Assembly (NCBI RefSeq): GCF_009208105.1
Contig: NZ_WFKL01000001.1
Location: forward strand, 3,782,001-3,846,000
Direction: 5' to 3'
Length of the DNA stretch: 64,000 nucleotides
DNA from: Rouxiella sp. S1S-2
Lineage (GTDB): Bacteria > Pseudomonadota > Gammaproteobacteria > Enterobacterales > Enterobacteriaceae
The translations under genes and the position numbers were made by a program. Within the stretch, counting starts at the first letter, position 1; the number at the start of each line of letters is the position of its first letter. The notes below the pieces were generated by a model. It was given only the letters and a program-made list of their open reading frames with translations. It was not told where the DNA came from and did no database searches. Of this stretch, positions 11,240 to 21,800 are shown piece after piece.

Positions 11240-11494
11240 ATGGACAGAAATGACGAAGTAATTCAGACACACCCGCTTGTTGGTTGGGATATCAGTACTG
11301 TTGATTCGTACGACGCCATGATGATACGTCTTCATTACCTGTCTTCTAAAGACCAAACGCCAGAGGATGCTCAGGTAGACAGAACCTTATGGTTAACTAC
11401 CGACGTTGCAAGGCAACTGATCAATATCCTTGAAGCTGGCATAGAAAAGATAGAATCACACGAGTATGAGTTCATTGATCAAAGAAAACATTAA
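11240..11494 (+). CDS. bssS: Biofilm regulator BssS
   Basis: 84 residues, the same length as E. coli BssS (YceP), with the strongly conserved EVIQTHPLVGWDISTVDSYD and LWLTTDVARQ...ILEAGI. BssS is a small cytoplasmic protein linked to biofilm formation and indole/AI-2 signalling in E. coli; its mechanism is not known. The gene is monocistronic, with a terminator 20 bases downstream, in the dinI-bssS-solA order. Confidence 0.94.
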   Translation: MDRNDEVIQTHPLVGWDISTVDSYDAMMIRLHYLSSKDQTPEDAQVDRTLWLTTDVARQLINILEAGIEKIESHEYEFIDQRKH

Positions 11495-11513
11495 TCGAAA
11501 CGACCTAGTCTAG

Positions 11514-11545
11514 GGCACCCGAGAATACTCTCCGGTGCCTTTTTT
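11514..11545 (+). terminator. bssS terminator
   Basis: GGCACC / GGTGCC stem with T run just after bssS. Confidence 0.85.
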
Positions 11546-11643
11546 AATGCCTGTTCCAATGCCTTCTTCTGCCTTGCTATCCGCTACAAAAAATCACTAT
11601 CATGCCTTATCTTTTTTTTAATGTTTCGAGGAGCCATCGTCCG

Positions 11644-12756
11644 ATGGATTATGATCTCATTGTGGTCGGGAGTGGTTCAGTTGGCGCCGCTGCCGGTTTT
11701 TATGCCACCCGCGCAGGACTAAAAGTTTTAATGATTGATGGGGCGATGCCGCCGCATCAAGAAGGCAGTCACCACGGTGAAACGCGGTTAATCCGCCACG
11801 CTTACGGGGAAGGTGCTCGCTATGTCCCGTTGGTTTTACGGGCGCAGGCGCTGTGGAACGAGCTGGCGATGCTTACCGAGCAAGAAATTTTCCGCTCATG
11901 CGGCGTGATCAACATCGGTCCGGAAGGATCTGAATTTATTGCCAATGTTAAATCGAGCGCCCTCAAGTTTAATCTTAATACTCAGTCGCTTAATGCCGAG
12001 CAAATCCGCCATAAATGGCCCCAGCTTACCGTGCCTGAAGGTTACAGCGGCGTTTTTGAGCCAGACTCAGGTTATCTATTCTGTGAGAAAGCCATCAGCG
12101 GTTATATCAAACTGGCAAGAGAAGCCGGTTGCGCGCAGCTGTTTAACTGCCCGGTAGAGAGCGTCCACTATGAGGGTGATATTGCTGTCGTAAGCACGCA
12201 TGAAGGTGAATACCGTACGCCCAAACTGGCATTAACCGCCGGAACTTGGGTCAAAAAATTTCTGCCTTCACTGCCGATGACACCTGTGCGTAAAGTTTTT
12301 TCCTGGCATCAGGCCGATGGTCGTTACAGCGAAGATAACCATTTTCCGGCGTTCACCGTTGAGACACAGTCTGGCGACCAGTTTTATGGTTTTCCAGCGG
12401 TTAAAGACAGCCTCAAATTAGGTAAACACAACGGCGGACAGCCGATCGACTCCCCCGAGCAGCGCACACCGTTTGGCAGTGTTGCACAGGACGGTAGCGA
12501 GGTGTTCAGCTTTCTTCGCCAATTCTTGCCCGGTGTCGGTGTTTGTCTGTACGGTAAATCCTGCACCTATGATGTCACTGCCGACGAAGATTTTATTATC
12601 GACAAGGTGCCTGAGCACGATAACACCCTGGTGATTTCCGGACTGAGCGGCCACGGCTTTAAGTTCGCCAGCGCACTGGGAGAAACGGTTGCCCTGTTTG
12701 CACAAGATCTCCCCCCCAAAACAGACCTGTCGCCTTTTTCTCTATCGCGCTTTTAA
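11644..12756 (+). CDS. solA: N-methyl-L-tryptophan oxidase
   Basis: 370 residues from ATG 11644 ([23 protein letters not shown]). Monomeric sarcosine oxidase-type flavoenzyme that demethylates N-methyl amino acids with formation of H2O2. Evidence: Rossmann GSGSVGAAA at the N terminus for FAD, the [17 protein letters not shown] segment typical of the family, the covalent-FAD Cys context LYGKSCTYD, and the C-terminal [10 protein letters not shown]. The upstream frame from 11602 is probably not translated; AGGAG lies before 11644. Confidence 0.93.
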   Translation: MDYDLIVVGSGSVGAAAGFYATRAGLKVLMIDGAMPPHQEGSHHGETRLIRHAYGEGARYVPLVLRAQALWNELAMLTEQEIFRSCGVINIGPEGSEFIANVKSSALKFNLNTQSLNAEQIRHKWPQLTVPEGYSGVFEPDSGYLFCEKAISGYIKLAREAGCAQLFNCPVESVHYEGDIAVVSTHEGEYRTPKLALTAGTWVKKFLPSLPMTPVRKVFSWHQADGRYSEDNHFPAFTVETQSGDQFYGFPAVKDSLKLGKHNGGQPIDSPEQRTPFGSVAQDGSEVFSFLRQFLPGVGVCLYGKSCTYDVTADEDFIIDKVPEHDNTLVISGLSGHGFKFASALGETVALFAQDLPPKTDLSPFSLSRF

Positions 12757-12949
12757 TCCTAATATTTATTTTAATAAATATTCGCCGAAATATACGTTCG
12801 GCGAATATCAAACCCTTCAATTATTAAAACATTATTAATAATCGCTTTTTTTCAGCCACGTATTTGACATTGTCCAATATAAACACCTATTCTTCCAAAA
12901 CTTGATCATCGGATCGATCAGCATACCCTACCTAACAAACCCTACATGG

Positions 12950-13618
12950 ATGTTACTCATGAAAATACTTGTTGTTGAGCCCTGCAGTTTCATGCGCCTT
13001 GGCATGTTGGAAATATTAAATGAACACAAAGCAATCGACCTACTTGACGTTGAATGCTTGGCCGATGCATTAATAAAAGCCCCACTCTTTAAACCAGATA
13101 TAATATTCGCGAACATGACCAGTCATTGTCACAGCACTCAGTTTGATAGCAATATTAATGAATTTTTAAAATTTAGAAAAAACAGCAAAGTATATTGCTA
13201 TCTGGATGCAAACTATCCGGATAACCGGGAGCCCATTATGGTAGCGGAGAACTTTTTCATTACTAATAAACAGAAGGTTATCGATGTACTTAACCACGTC
13301 AGCCGACTGGTTGATGCCTCAACGTCCTTTAGGCTATGTACCCAGCCCTACTCCATTTTCAGCGATCAGGAGATGCTGGTAATGAATGACTGGATGGCTG
13401 AAATGCCAAACTACCGGATCGCTCGAAAGTTAAATATCAGTGATAGAACAGTTTACGTGCACAAACGGCATATTACACAAAAAATTAAAGTCAGAAATCG
13501 ACTTGAGTTTTGCTTTGTTTATAATTTAATTAAATATCTTTACTGGCCCCTTAATCCTCAAGCACAGCGCCCAATGAGTCGACAGACTAAAAGTGACTTG
13601 TTAAGTTTAACGCGCTAA
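12950..13618 (+). CDS. LuxR-type regulator with degenerate receiver (RcsA/BglJ-like)
   Basis: 222 residues from ATG 12950 (12959 also possible). The N-terminal ~130 residues look like a receiver domain without the phosphorylation chemistry: the acidic pair is replaced (VVEPCSF) and the usual phospho-Asp position reads FANMT. The C-terminal ~65 residues form a LuxR-type helix-turn-helix (FSDQEMLVMNDWMAE ... RIARKLNISDRTVYVHKR). This layout matches RcsA and BglJ, which work as partners of RcsB. The gene is AT-rich compared with its neighbours and stands between solA and the proP-like gene, not a standard place, suggesting acquisition. Targets cannot be read from sequence. Confidence 0.75.
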   Translation: MLLMKILVVEPCSFMRLGMLEILNEHKAIDLLDVECLADALIKAPLFKPDIIFANMTSHCHSTQFDSNINEFLKFRKNSKVYCYLDANYPDNREPIMVAENFFITNKQKVIDVLNHVSRLVDASTSFRLCTQPYSIFSDQEMLVMNDWMAEMPNYRIARKLNISDRTVYVHKRHITQKIKVRNRLEFCFVYNLIKYLYWPLNPQAQRPMSRQTKSDLLSLTR

Positions 13619-13692
13619 TGATTTAATTCATGAATATAAAAATACTAAATAATACAATGAAATGCTAACGAGAAGAATGTTAATGAGACATT

Positions 13693-13723
13693 AAAAAAGG
13701 CCACCTTTTCAGGTAGCCTTTTT
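13693..13723. terminator. Terminator between regulator and proP-like gene
   Basis: A-run, GGccACCT / AGGTagCC stem and T-run between convergent genes; should act in both directions. Confidence 0.75.
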
Positions 13724-13740
13724 CCTAAATTTAATTTTTA

Positions 13741-15231
13741 CTAACTCGGCGTATTGCTGCCTAGATTAGCCTCTTCATCTTCACGTTTCTTTTTACGTAA
13801 ACGTATTTTCTTCAACAGTTTCTTCGCTTCTTCTTTGTTTTCAACCGCTGGGGCAGAACCAATCAAAGGTTTACGCGCCGTTTCTTTCAACGTCAATACG
13901 GTAATCGCACCAATCAGGGCCGCACCCATCAGGTAGTAGGCTGGGACCAGCACGTTGCCCGTTTCTGAAACCAACCATGAAGTGATGAGCGGCGTAGTGC
14001 CGCCAAACAGCGAGACGGAGATGTTAAAACCGATTGCCAGTGCACTGTAACGGGTGTTAGTAGTAAACAGCGCAGGCAGCGCCGAAGGCATGGTGCCGCT
14101 GAAAAAGGTATGCAGAACACCTAGCAGCATCAGACCGCAAAATACGCCCACAACACCGCCTTGACCAATCAGCATCAGCGCGGGTATCGAAAATAGGATC
14201 AACCCAACGGCACCGGCAAGCAGCACCGGTTTACGCCCCAGCCGATCATTCCAGAAACCCAGCAGCAGGGTCATTGGCATCATAATAAACATCACCACCA
14301 TAATCAGCATCAGGCCGCTAAGCTCGCTTAATCCGAGTACGCTGGTCAGGTAACTTGGCATGTAAGACGTCAGCATATAGTTGGAAACGTTGAATAGCAG
14401 CACCAGGCCAATACACTGCAGCATCGGCCGCCAGTATTTTCTCAGCATCTCAAACAAGGTTTGACGCGGTTTGCTGTCTTCTATTTGCTCCTGCTTCTCC
14501 ATATGTTTCTGAAACGCAGGCGTTTCCTCAAGCTTTAAACGGATATACAAGCCAAATAAACCTAATGGCGCAGCGATATAGAACGGAATACGCCAGCCCC
14601 AGTCGAGCAGTTGCTGAGGCGTAATAAATGCAGTGAGTCCAGTAACCAGACCCGCCCCCAGCAAATAACCGCCGAGCGTACCAAACTCCAACCAGCTGCC
14701 CATAAATCCACGGCGCTTGTCGGTGGAGTATTCAGCGATAAAAGTGGCTGCCCCACCGTATTCACCGCCGGTCGAGAAGCCCTGCACCAGACGCGCCACC
14801 AGCAGCAAAATAGGTGCCGCGATACCAATACTTGAATAACTCGGAATCAAACCGATGCTGAATGTCCCTATCGCCATCATGATCATGGTAAAGGCGAGCA
14901 CTTTCTGACGACCGATTTTGTCACCCAATGGCCCAAATACCAGCCCCCCTAACGGACGGATCAGAAACGCGGCGGCAAAGGTGGCAAAAGTGGCAATGAG
15001 CTGCGCCGATGCACTCCCGCTCGGGAAGAAAACGTGCCCGATGGTGACGGCTAAAAAACTGTATACCCCAAAGTCGAACCACTCCATTGCATTACCCAAC
15101 GCCGCGGCTCCCACTGCGCGGTTAAGCATTTTCCGGTCAACAATGGTGATGTCATCAAGAGTCAGTTCGGGCTTGTTTCGTTTGCGCCAAAATTTGATGT
15201 GGGAAGTATGAGATTCCGTTGAATCTTTCAT
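13741..15231 (-). CDS. ProP-like proline/betaine MFS transporter
   Basis: 496 residues, metabolite:H+ symporter family, 12 predicted membrane helices. Strong ProP likeness throughout: NAMEWFDFGVYSF, FLIRPLGGLVFGPLGDKIGRQK, QGFSTGGEYGGAATFIAEY, GFMGSWLEFG. It should import compatible solutes such as proline or betaine with protons. E. coli ProP ends in a long antiparallel coiled coil; this protein stops soon after the last helix with a short basic tail (KKLLKKIRLRKKKREDEE). It is therefore either a ProP of the tail-less type or a paralogue with another solute. Transcribed leftward, alone. Confidence 0.8.
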   Translation of the reverse strand: MKDSTESHTSHIKFWRKRNKPELTLDDITIVDRKMLNRAVGAAALGNAMEWFDFGVYSFLAVTIGHVFFPSGSASAQLIATFATFAAAFLIRPLGGLVFGPLGDKIGRQKVLAFTMIMMAIGTFSIGLIPSYSSIGIAAPILLLVARLVQGFSTGGEYGGAATFIAEYSTDKRRGFMGSWLEFGTLGGYLLGAGLVTGLTAFITPQQLLDWGWRIPFYIAAPLGLFGLYIRLKLEETPAFQKHMEKQEQIEDSKPRQTLFEMLRKYWRPMLQCIGLVLLFNVSNYMLTSYMPSYLTSVLGLSELSGLMLIMVVMFIMMPMTLLLGFWNDRLGRKPVLLAGAVGLILFSIPALMLIGQGGVVGVFCGLMLLGVLHTFFSGTMPSALPALFTTNTRYSALAIGFNISVSLFGGTTPLITSWLVSETGNVLVPAYYLMGAALIGAITVLTLKETARKPLIGSAPAVENKEEAKKLLKKIRLRKKKREDEEANLGSNTPS

Positions 15232-15870
15232 TAAATAACCTCAGATGTTGCATGAAGGGGTTTCAATGCAGCACCATAGCTTTCGCTTCCCCAATGGATT
15301 GGCTTGTTCATTTACAATGAACGAAAGTGATGCGACAGCTATGCAGCAGCGTTTATTATTCACTCCATTTCTGATTATTTTCAGTATTAAAAACTTCATC
15401 ACAATCAGTAACGGAACGCTTTTTTACATTTCTTTAACCTATACAAAAATGTGATCGTGGTCAAGTTTGCTGTATATTTTCACAGAATCACTCGCTGTAA
15501 AATCACGCCCTCCACTTCAATAAATAAATAATAATTCATTGTTTTAAATGAATAAAAATAATAACACTCAAAATCACCGAGTGAAGCTCGCTCCCTGACT
15601 TAAACAAGTATAGTCGCCAATAAAAGACTGATTAAAAATTTATCCTGACAAAAAAATGACATTTCTCTGATATTTTTCGTAGGTAAAACGCCCTTTTTCT
15701 TCGTCATGATCAGGGTAAAATTCGGTTCATCAAAAACAGAGTGGGAAGTTAGTCATCAGGGCAGGCAGATAAGCCGAGAAATCAGTGACGGGTAAATTTA
15801 TTGATGTATCGAAGCAGAAAGGAAGGGAGTAAGCCTGCAGCTAAAGACCTGCAGGCTTAAAAAACGGTTA
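15232..15870. other. Intergenic region between proP-like gene and trhO
   Basis: About 640 bases, AT-rich. It should hold the proP-like promoter at the left end. The reading frames inside are short, lack ribosome sites and look like no family; I see no gene, repeat or RNA here. Confidence 0.6.
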
Positions 15871-16938
15871 TCAGTCGATTGATCCCGCGTCTTTAGGGGC
15901 TGGAATATGCATGGTTGTCTGCAATAACCCTTTAGATTTATTGAATATTTTATTGCCATTCTCACGACCGGCCCGCAGTGCGCGCTGTTGCTCAGGTGGA
16001 AGCTTGAGCTCAGTCTGGCAGATTTCGCTACAGCAGCCTTCAAACTTGGCGGCGCAGGATGGGCACTGAATGAACAGCAAATGGCAGCCGTCGTTCAGAC
16101 AGTTCGTGTGATTATCACACTCAGCACCGCACTGGTGGCAGTGGGCAATCACGTCGTCAGAGATTCTTTCGCCCATGCGCTCATCAAATACAAAATTTTT
16201 GCCTTTAAATTTTACCGGCAAACCCTGTTCTTTGGCACGACGTGCATACTCGATAATCCCGCCTTCAACGTGATAAACATTTTTAAAGCCGTTATGCAGC
16301 ATGTAGGCGCTGGCCTTCTCACAGCGGATACCGCCGGTGCAGTACATAACAATCTTTTTGTCTTTATCGTCCTTCAGCATATCAACGGCCATCGGCAGCT
16401 GGTCGCGGAAGGTATCAGAAGGCACTTCAATCGCCTTGTCAAAATGCCCCACTTCGTATTCGTAGTGGTTACGCATATCGACAAAAAGCGTATCAGGATC
16501 GTCAATCATTGCGTTGACCTGTTCCGCCTTGAGGTATTCACCTATGTTGGAAGGGTCAAAGGTATCATCATCAATGCCGTCTGCCACAATTCGCTCACGC
16601 ACTTTGAAGCGCAGCACCCAAAATGACTTGCCGTCGTCTTCCAGCGCAATATTTAAGCGAATATTGTCGAGAGCCGGATGACAGGCAAAAAGATGCTGTT
16701 TAAAAGCCTCGAATTGGCTTTGCGGAACGCTAATCTGCGCATTGATGCCTTCTTTAGCCACATAAATGCGGCCAAAAACATTTAACTTAACCAGATCAAT
16801 GTAGAGCCGGTCGCGAAATGCTTTAGGGTCATCAAGATGGAAGTATTTATAAAAAGAAACTGTCGTGCGCGGCTCGGCTTCTGCCAGCATGCGTGCCTTC
16901 AGTTCCTCGTTAGAAATTCGGTTATGTAACACTGGCAT
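15871..16938 (-). CDS. trhO: tRNA uridine-34 hydroxylase TrhO (YceA)
   Basis: 355 residues. TrhO performs oxygen-dependent hydroxylation of wobble uridine 34 in tRNAs, a step toward ho5U/cmo5U. The N-terminal acylphosphatase-like UPF0176 domain (YKYFHLDD...[14 protein letters not shown]) precedes a rhodanese domain with active-site loop [12 protein letters not shown]. The C-terminal part carries Cys clusters ([27 protein letters not shown]). Its family name has been yceA; it lies near lpxL and mdtG, as in E. coli. Confidence 0.93.
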   Translation of the reverse strand: MPVLHNRISNEELKARMLAEAEPRTTVSFYKYFHLDDPKAFRDRLYIDLVKLNVFGRIYVAKEGINAQISVPQSQFEAFKQHLFACHPALDNIRLNIALEDDGKSFWVLRFKVRERIVADGIDDDTFDPSNIGEYLKAEQVNAMIDDPDTLFVDMRNHYEYEVGHFDKAIEVPSDTFRDQLPMAVDMLKDDKDKKIVMYCTGGIRCEKASAYMLHNGFKNVYHVEGGIIEYARRAKEQGLPVKFKGKNFVFDERMGERISDDVIAHCHQCGAECDNHTNCLNDGCHLLFIQCPSCAAKFEGCCSEICQTELKLPPEQQRALRAGRENGNKIFNKSKGLLQTTMHIPAPKDAGSID

Positions 16939-17088
16939 GGTGTACTTTCCTGTCTTTCGTTGAGGCTATTCTAAGCAGAGTAAAAATTAAAACGGCGCTA
17001 TCATACATTAAACAGCCACCATGATTAAAGCTTCGGTTACCACATCCCGTGTTGCCTGATACACATTTCAAACTCATTAGAGGTCACC

Positions 17089-18186
17089 ATGAGCAAGTTA
17101 TTTGAAAGCATCAAACTCGGTTCACTGACGTTAGCTAACCGCATCGTTATCGCGCCTATGTGCCAATACTCGGCCGAACACGGTAAAGCAACGTCATGGC
17201 ACCACGCCCACCTTGGCCAGCTCTCATTTTCCGGTGCAGGATTATTGATTCTGGAGGCCACGGCGGTTGAGGACGTAGGTAGGATCTCCCCGCAGGACCT
17301 TGGTTTATGGAACGATGAAACCGAAGAGGCAATGGCTAACCTGGTCACTTCACTGCGTGAAAACAGTGACATTCCATTAGGCATACAGCTGGGGCACGCG
17401 GGTCGCAAGGCATCGTGCTATGCGCCATGGGAAGGCGGCACGCAAATCAGCGCCAAACTCGGTGGCTGGCAAACGGTAGCGCCTTCTGCCGTAGGTTTTG
17501 CCGATACCGATAACGTGCCGGAAGCAATGTCACTAGAAAGAATCAGCGCCCTTAAGCAGGCCTTCGTCGACAGCGCAAAGCGCGCGGACAAACTGGGCTT
17601 CGACCTGATTGAACTGCACGGTGCACACGGTTATTTACTGCACCAGTTCCTGTCTCCTCTTTCAAATCAGCGCACGGATCAATACGGCGGCTCATTGGAA
17701 AACCGTATGCGCCTGCTGTTGGAGATTTATCAGGAACTGCGCCAGGTCTTCTCTGACAACAAACCGATTGGCGTGCGCATCTCTGCCACCGATTGGGTAC
17801 CGGGCGGCTGGGACGTGGAACAGTCGATTGAACTTTCTAAGGCACTTGAAAAACTGGGGTGCAGCTACATTCACGTCTCGAGTGGCGGTCTGTCAACGCA
17901 GCAGAAAATTGCCGTAGGTCCTAATTATCAGGTGCCGTTCGCGCAAAGTATCAAGCAAGCGGTGGATATCCCGGTTATCGCCGTGGGGCTAATTACTGAG
18001 CCAGAGCAGGCTGAAGCTATCGTTTCTACCGGTCAGGCAGACATGATAGCGCTGGCGCGCGGCGTGCTCTACAACCCACGCTGGCCTTGGCATGCGGCGG
18101 CAAAACTGGGGGCTAAGGTTAGTGCACCCAAACAGTATTGGCGCAGCGAGCCGCATAATGTGAAAGGTTTATTCGACGTAAAATAA
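17089..18186 (+). CDS. NADH:flavin oxidoreductase, YqjM/NamA-type Old Yellow Enzyme
   Basis: 365 residues, FMN-binding TIM barrel of the Old Yellow Enzyme family, thermophilic-like (YqjM) class. Visible motifs: NRIVIAPMCQYSA (with the flavin-tuning Cys), GIQLGHAGRKAS, the substrate-binding HGAHGYLLHQFLSPLSNQR, RTDQYGGSLENR, and a C-terminal arginine-bearing ALARGVLYNPRWPWHAA. Such enzymes reduce activated C=C bonds of enals and enones with NAD(P)H; the physiological substrate is unknown. It stands alone with its own terminator; start follows AGAGGTCACC. Confidence 0.9.
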   Translation: MSKLFESIKLGSLTLANRIVIAPMCQYSAEHGKATSWHHAHLGQLSFSGAGLLILEATAVEDVGRISPQDLGLWNDETEEAMANLVTSLRENSDIPLGIQLGHAGRKASCYAPWEGGTQISAKLGGWQTVAPSAVGFADTDNVPEAMSLERISALKQAFVDSAKRADKLGFDLIELHGAHGYLLHQFLSPLSNQRTDQYGGSLENRMRLLLEIYQELRQVFSDNKPIGVRISATDWVPGGWDVEQSIELSKALEKLGCSYIHVSSGGLSTQQKIAVGPNYQVPFAQSIKQAVDIPVIAVGLITEPEQAEAIVSTGQADMIALARGVLYNPRWPWHAAAKLGAKVSAPKQYWRSEPHNVKGLFDVK

Positions 18187-18213
18187 TCGTTTACACTTCG
18201 CTATTGTCACTGA

Positions 18214-18239
18214 GGGCGCCTTTTAGGCGCCCTTTTTTT
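18214..18239 (+). terminator. Terminator after the Old Yellow Enzyme gene
   Basis: GGGCGCC / GGCGCCC stem with loop TTTTA and a run of seven T. Confidence 0.92.
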
Positions 18240-18240
18240 A

Positions 18241-18704
18241 TGCACAAAAAACCTAATCGAACCTTTCGTGCGATATATCGCGCTTTTATGACATGACAAG
18301 GGGGTGATGATTGACAAAATCGGGTTCTTTATCAATATTCAAAGCGGCAGACACGTAGTTTTCACGCCTTGCCCGGAAAGTTTTAGCATAAATGATTAAG
18401 TGGAAATCAAGCCGAAAAGTTTAAAAATCACACACTTTAAGGAGATATCAGGATTCAATCGTTCAAAAATGAGGTTTTAATGCCGTCATTTTTCACCTTA
18501 ATAAAAAAAAGTGTCACAATATACGACTTTGCTTAGGAAGATTTACCTCCTGCAATAATGAGAATTCACATAAGCAGGCATTTCCTCGGCGGGCTGCTAG
18601 CTGGCTTTACCGTGCATTGAGTCATGATGCTCTTGACTCAATAAACAGGCATAGCCAAGACAGAGCTTATATTTTCCTACTTCAAACGATGACGCAGAGA
18701 TTTT
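18241..18704 (+). promoter_or_regulatory. Upstream region of lpxL
   Basis: 464 bases without a gene. It must hold the lpxL promoter. A hairpin-like inverted pair, GAGTCATGATGC / TTGACTCAATAA, lies near 18618-18645. I see no open frame with a ribosome site and no known RNA family. Confidence 0.5.
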
Positions 18705-19625
18705 ATGACTCAGGTACCAACCTTTAACCGTTCGTTATTGCATCCCCGTTACTGGGTTACCTGGATGGGGCTGGGACTGTTGTATTTACTGGTGCTTTTG
18801 CCCTACCCCATTATCTATCGCATGGGGTGTGGCATTGGCCGCTTTTCCATGCGTTTCTTAAAACGCCGCCGTAATATTGCCCAGCGTAACCTGGAGCTGT
18901 GTTTCCCGGATATGCCGCAAAGCCAGCGAGATGGATTGATACTTAAAAACTTTGAATCCGTCGGCATGGGATTGTTTGAAACTGGCATGGCGTGGTTCTG
19001 GCCAGACTGGCGCATAGAGCGCTGGTTTAAGGTCAGCGGATTGGAGCACATTCAGAAGGCGCGTGATAACCAACAGGGTGTGCTGCTGATTGGCGTGCAC
19101 TTTTTAACGCTGGAGCTGGGCGCACGCATCTTTGGTATCCACAATCCCGGCGTCGGGGTTTATCGTCCTCATGACAACAAGCTGATGGACTGGATCCAGA
19201 CAAAGGGACGCATGCGCTCCAACAAGGCAATGCTGGATCGTAAAGATCTCAAAGGCATGATCCGCAGTCTTAAACAGGGTGACATTATCTGGTATGCCCC
19301 TGACCACGACTACGGCCCACGCAGCAGTGTATTTGTGCCATTCTTTGCCGTGGATAAAGCCGCCACCACCAAAGGGACCTATCTGCTGGCGCGGATGGGC
19401 AAACCGGCGATTATCCCCTTTACCCCGCGTCGTTTACCCGGCGGTAAAGGCTATGAGCTGCTGCTGCATCCTGCAGTCGAAAATTTCCCGCTCGATGATG
19501 AGGTCGTCGCAGCCACCCACATGAACAAAGTGGTGGAAGACGAAATTAAACTGGCTCCTGAACAGTATATGTGGCTGCATCGTCGATTTAAGACGCGTCC
19601 AGACGGCGAACCTTCGCTGTACTAA
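18705..19625 (+). CDS. lpxL: Lipid A lauroyl acyltransferase LpxL
   Basis: 306 residues, exactly the E. coli LpxL (HtrB) length. It transfers laurate from ACP to Kdo2-lipid IVA at the inner membrane. A single N-terminal membrane segment (about 17-40) precedes the LPLAT domain with the H-x4-E motif HFLTLE and the conserved [19 protein letters not shown]. LpxL is preferred over the cold-induced paralogue LpxP because residues such as [14 protein letters not shown] follow LpxL. Ends with the family tail [14 protein letters not shown]. Confidence 0.93.
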   Translation: MTQVPTFNRSLLHPRYWVTWMGLGLLYLLVLLPYPIIYRMGCGIGRFSMRFLKRRRNIAQRNLELCFPDMPQSQRDGLILKNFESVGMGLFETGMAWFWPDWRIERWFKVSGLEHIQKARDNQQGVLLIGVHFLTLELGARIFGIHNPGVGVYRPHDNKLMDWIQTKGRMRSNKAMLDRKDLKGMIRSLKQGDIIWYAPDHDYGPRSSVFVPFFAVDKAATTKGTYLLARMGKPAIIPFTPRRLPGGKGYELLLHPAVENFPLDDEVVAATHMNKVVEDEIKLAPEQYMWLHRRFKTRPDGEPSLY

Positions 19626-19851
19626 TGCTTTCCATAGCCCTGTCAGACCTCTTCGCGCACCAGGGCTATAAAATCTCAACAAGTTGTATTTTCAAACAGT
19701 TTTTTTGAAAGACTTCATCAACGTTATCTGATTTCCTCCACCCGCAATGTAGAGAATACTGGCAATATAATTTCATCTGTGACTCATTTTGAAATCACCG
19801 ATGACGTTTTATAACAGACAGCCGCGTTAATTATCCTAAAAGGACCTCACC

Positions 19852-20286
19852 ATGTTGGCTAAATTGAATACCTGTTTTACCCGTATCACCGATCACCCCG
19901 ATCTGGGTAAGCTCCTGTTACGCCTGACGTTTGGTATCCTTATTTTATTCCACGGCGTGGCTAAAATGGAAAACGGCGTAGGCTGGATTGCGAAAATGCT
20001 TGAAGGTCACGGCCTGCCAGGCTTTATTGCCTATGGCGCTTACATCGGGGAAGTGATTGCTCCCGTATTGATTATTTTGGGTATTTTCACCCGTCCTGCC
20101 GCGCTGGTCATGTCAATCAATTTAGTGGTAGCGACCCTGCTGGTGGTTGGCGGTAAATTCTTTACCATCAACGAAGTAGGCGCATGGGGACTCGAAGGCG
20201 AAGCGATGTATTTCTTCGGCGGTCTTACCATCATGTTACTGGGCAGCGGCCGTTACTCCGTGGTCAGCAACCCGGCTCTGCGTTAA
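19852..20286 (+). CDS. DoxX family membrane protein
   Basis: 144 residues with four predicted membrane helices, characteristic of DoxX/YphA-type inner membrane proteins. The conserved LRLTFGILILFHGVAKM near the N terminus and GAYIGEVIAPVLIILG are present. Members have been linked to redox or sulfur metabolism in some species, but no function can be assigned here. Its own ribosome site, AAAAGGACC, lies ahead of the ATG; it stands alone between lpxL and mdtG. Confidence 0.8.
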   Translation: MLAKLNTCFTRITDHPDLGKLLLRLTFGILILFHGVAKMENGVGWIAKMLEGHGLPGFIAYGAYIGEVIAPVLIILGIFTRPAALVMSINLVVATLLVVGGKFFTINEVGAWGLEGEAMYFFGGLTIMLLGSGRYSVVSNPALR

Positions 20287-20498
20287 GCCATTCCGTCAGG
20301 CGATTACCGTTAATCGCCTGATTTTTAACCTTCTTTAATGGCTATACCCTTTATCCTGCCTTTCACCTCCCTGCTCAACATCTTTTTTAATTTTCCGTAA
20401 TAAGTTCTTAACATTATTGAACTGCGTAATTATTCGGCGCATAATTATCGAGCTAAATCATTATTACTGCGCTCTGTTTTGCCCTCTTCGCAGAGTAA

Positions 20499-21761
20499 AT
20501 GGACCTCACTCACTGGTATTTTATGACCTCGGCACCTGCATCGGACCAAGCACCAGAACCCATTAATTGGAAACGTAATCTTTTCGTTGTCTGGATCGGC
20601 TGTTTTCTGACCGGCGCAGCATTTAGCCTCATCATGCCCTTTCTTCCCCTGTATATAGAAAAACTCGGCGTGACGGGTCACGAATCACTCAATATGTGGT
20701 CGGGCTTGGTATTTAGTATCACCTTTCTGTTTTCTGCTATTGCTTCGCCTTTCTGGGGAGGATTAGCCGATCGTAAAGGTCGAAAAATTATGCTGCTGCG
20801 GTCGGCTCTCGGCATGGCCATCGTGATGGCGCTAATGGGCATGGCGAATAATATCTGGCAATTTCTCGTGCTGCGCGCGCTGCTCGGACTGCTCGGTGGT
20901 TTTGTCCCCAACGCCAATGCGCTTATCGCCACGCAAATACCGCGCAACAAGAGCGGTTGGGCGCTGGGCACGCTTTCTACCGGGGCAGTAAGCGGTGCGC
21001 TTATTGGTCCACTGGTTGGCGGCATACTGGCCGACAGCTACGGGCTGCGGCCGGTATTCTTTATTACCGCTGCCGTGCTCTTTACCTGTTTTTTGATGAC
21101 TCTCTATCTTGTTCGCGAACAGTTTGTGCCGGTGAATAAGAAGGATATGCTCAACCGCAAGCAAGTTTTCGCCTCGCTGAAAGACCCCAAATTGGTACTT
21201 TGTCTGTTTATTACCACGATGATCATTCAGGTAGCAACCGGCTCGATTGCGCCAATTTTGACCCTTTACGTTCGCGAACTGGCGGGAAATACCCAAAACC
21301 TGGCGTTTATAAGCGGCATGATTGCCTCGGTGCCCGGCGTGGCGGCGCTATTAAGCGCGCCGCGGCTAGGTAAACTGGGCGACAAAATTGGCCCCGAACG
21401 TATTCTCGTCGCCATGTTGGCACTTTCTGTGCTGCTGCTGATCCCCATGGCATTTGTACAGAGTCCGCTGCAGCTGGGCATCCTCAGGTTCCTGCTTGGT
21501 GCAACGGACGGTGCGCTTTTACCCGCGGTGCAAACGCTGCTCATTTATAATTGTACTAATCAGGTGGCAGGACGCGTGTTCAGCTATAACCAATCTTTCC
21601 GCGACGTGGGAAACGTTACTGGGCCGCTACTGGGCGCGTCTGTTTCGGCGGGATATGGTTTCCGGGCGGTATTTTGCGTGACGGCCTGCGTGGTGCTGTT
21701 CAACGCGTGCTATTCCTACTGGAGTTTACAACGCCGCCCCAGTCAGGCAATGGTTGAATAA
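20499..21761 (+). CDS. mdtG: MFS drug efflux transporter MdtG
   Basis: 420 residues (or 412 if ATG 20523 is used; neither start has a strong ribosome site). Twelve-helix DHA1 family exporter very close to E. coli Mdt[63 protein letters not shown]. In E. coli it gives fosfomycin and deoxycholate resistance when overproduced and is a SoxS/MarA target. It keeps the lpxL-mdtG-mysB neighbourhood. Confidence 0.92.
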   Translation: MDLTHWYFMTSAPASDQAPEPINWKRNLFVVWIGCFLTGAAFSLIMPFLPLYIEKLGVTGHESLNMWSGLVFSITFLFSAIASPFWGGLADRKGRKIMLLRSALGMAIVMALMGMANNIWQFLVLRALLGLLGGFVPNANALIATQIPRNKSGWALGTLSTGAVSGALIGPLVGGILADSYGLRPVFFITAAVLFTCFLMTLYLVREQFVPVNKKDMLNRKQVFASLKDPKLVLCLFITTMIIQVATGSIAPILTLYVRELAGNTQNLAFISGMIASVPGVAALLSAPRLGKLGDKIGPERILVAMLALSVLLLIPMAFVQSPLQLGILRFLLGATDGALLPAVQTLLIYNCTNQVAGRVFSYNQSFRDVGNVTGPLLGASVSAGYGFRAVFCVTACVVLFNACYSYWSLQRRPSQAMVE

Positions 21762-21800
21762 AATCAACGGAAGCCCCTGAACCGGCGCTGAATCTCAATC

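Noticed and set aside
15245..15454. Small open frame upstream of the proP-like gene
   Set aside because: No ribosome site, no recognisable sequence, and it overlaps the likely promoter.
18555..18575. Fur-like sequence ahead of lpxL (ATAATGAGAATT)
   Set aside because: Only a partial match to the consensus and lpxL is not a known iron-controlled gene.
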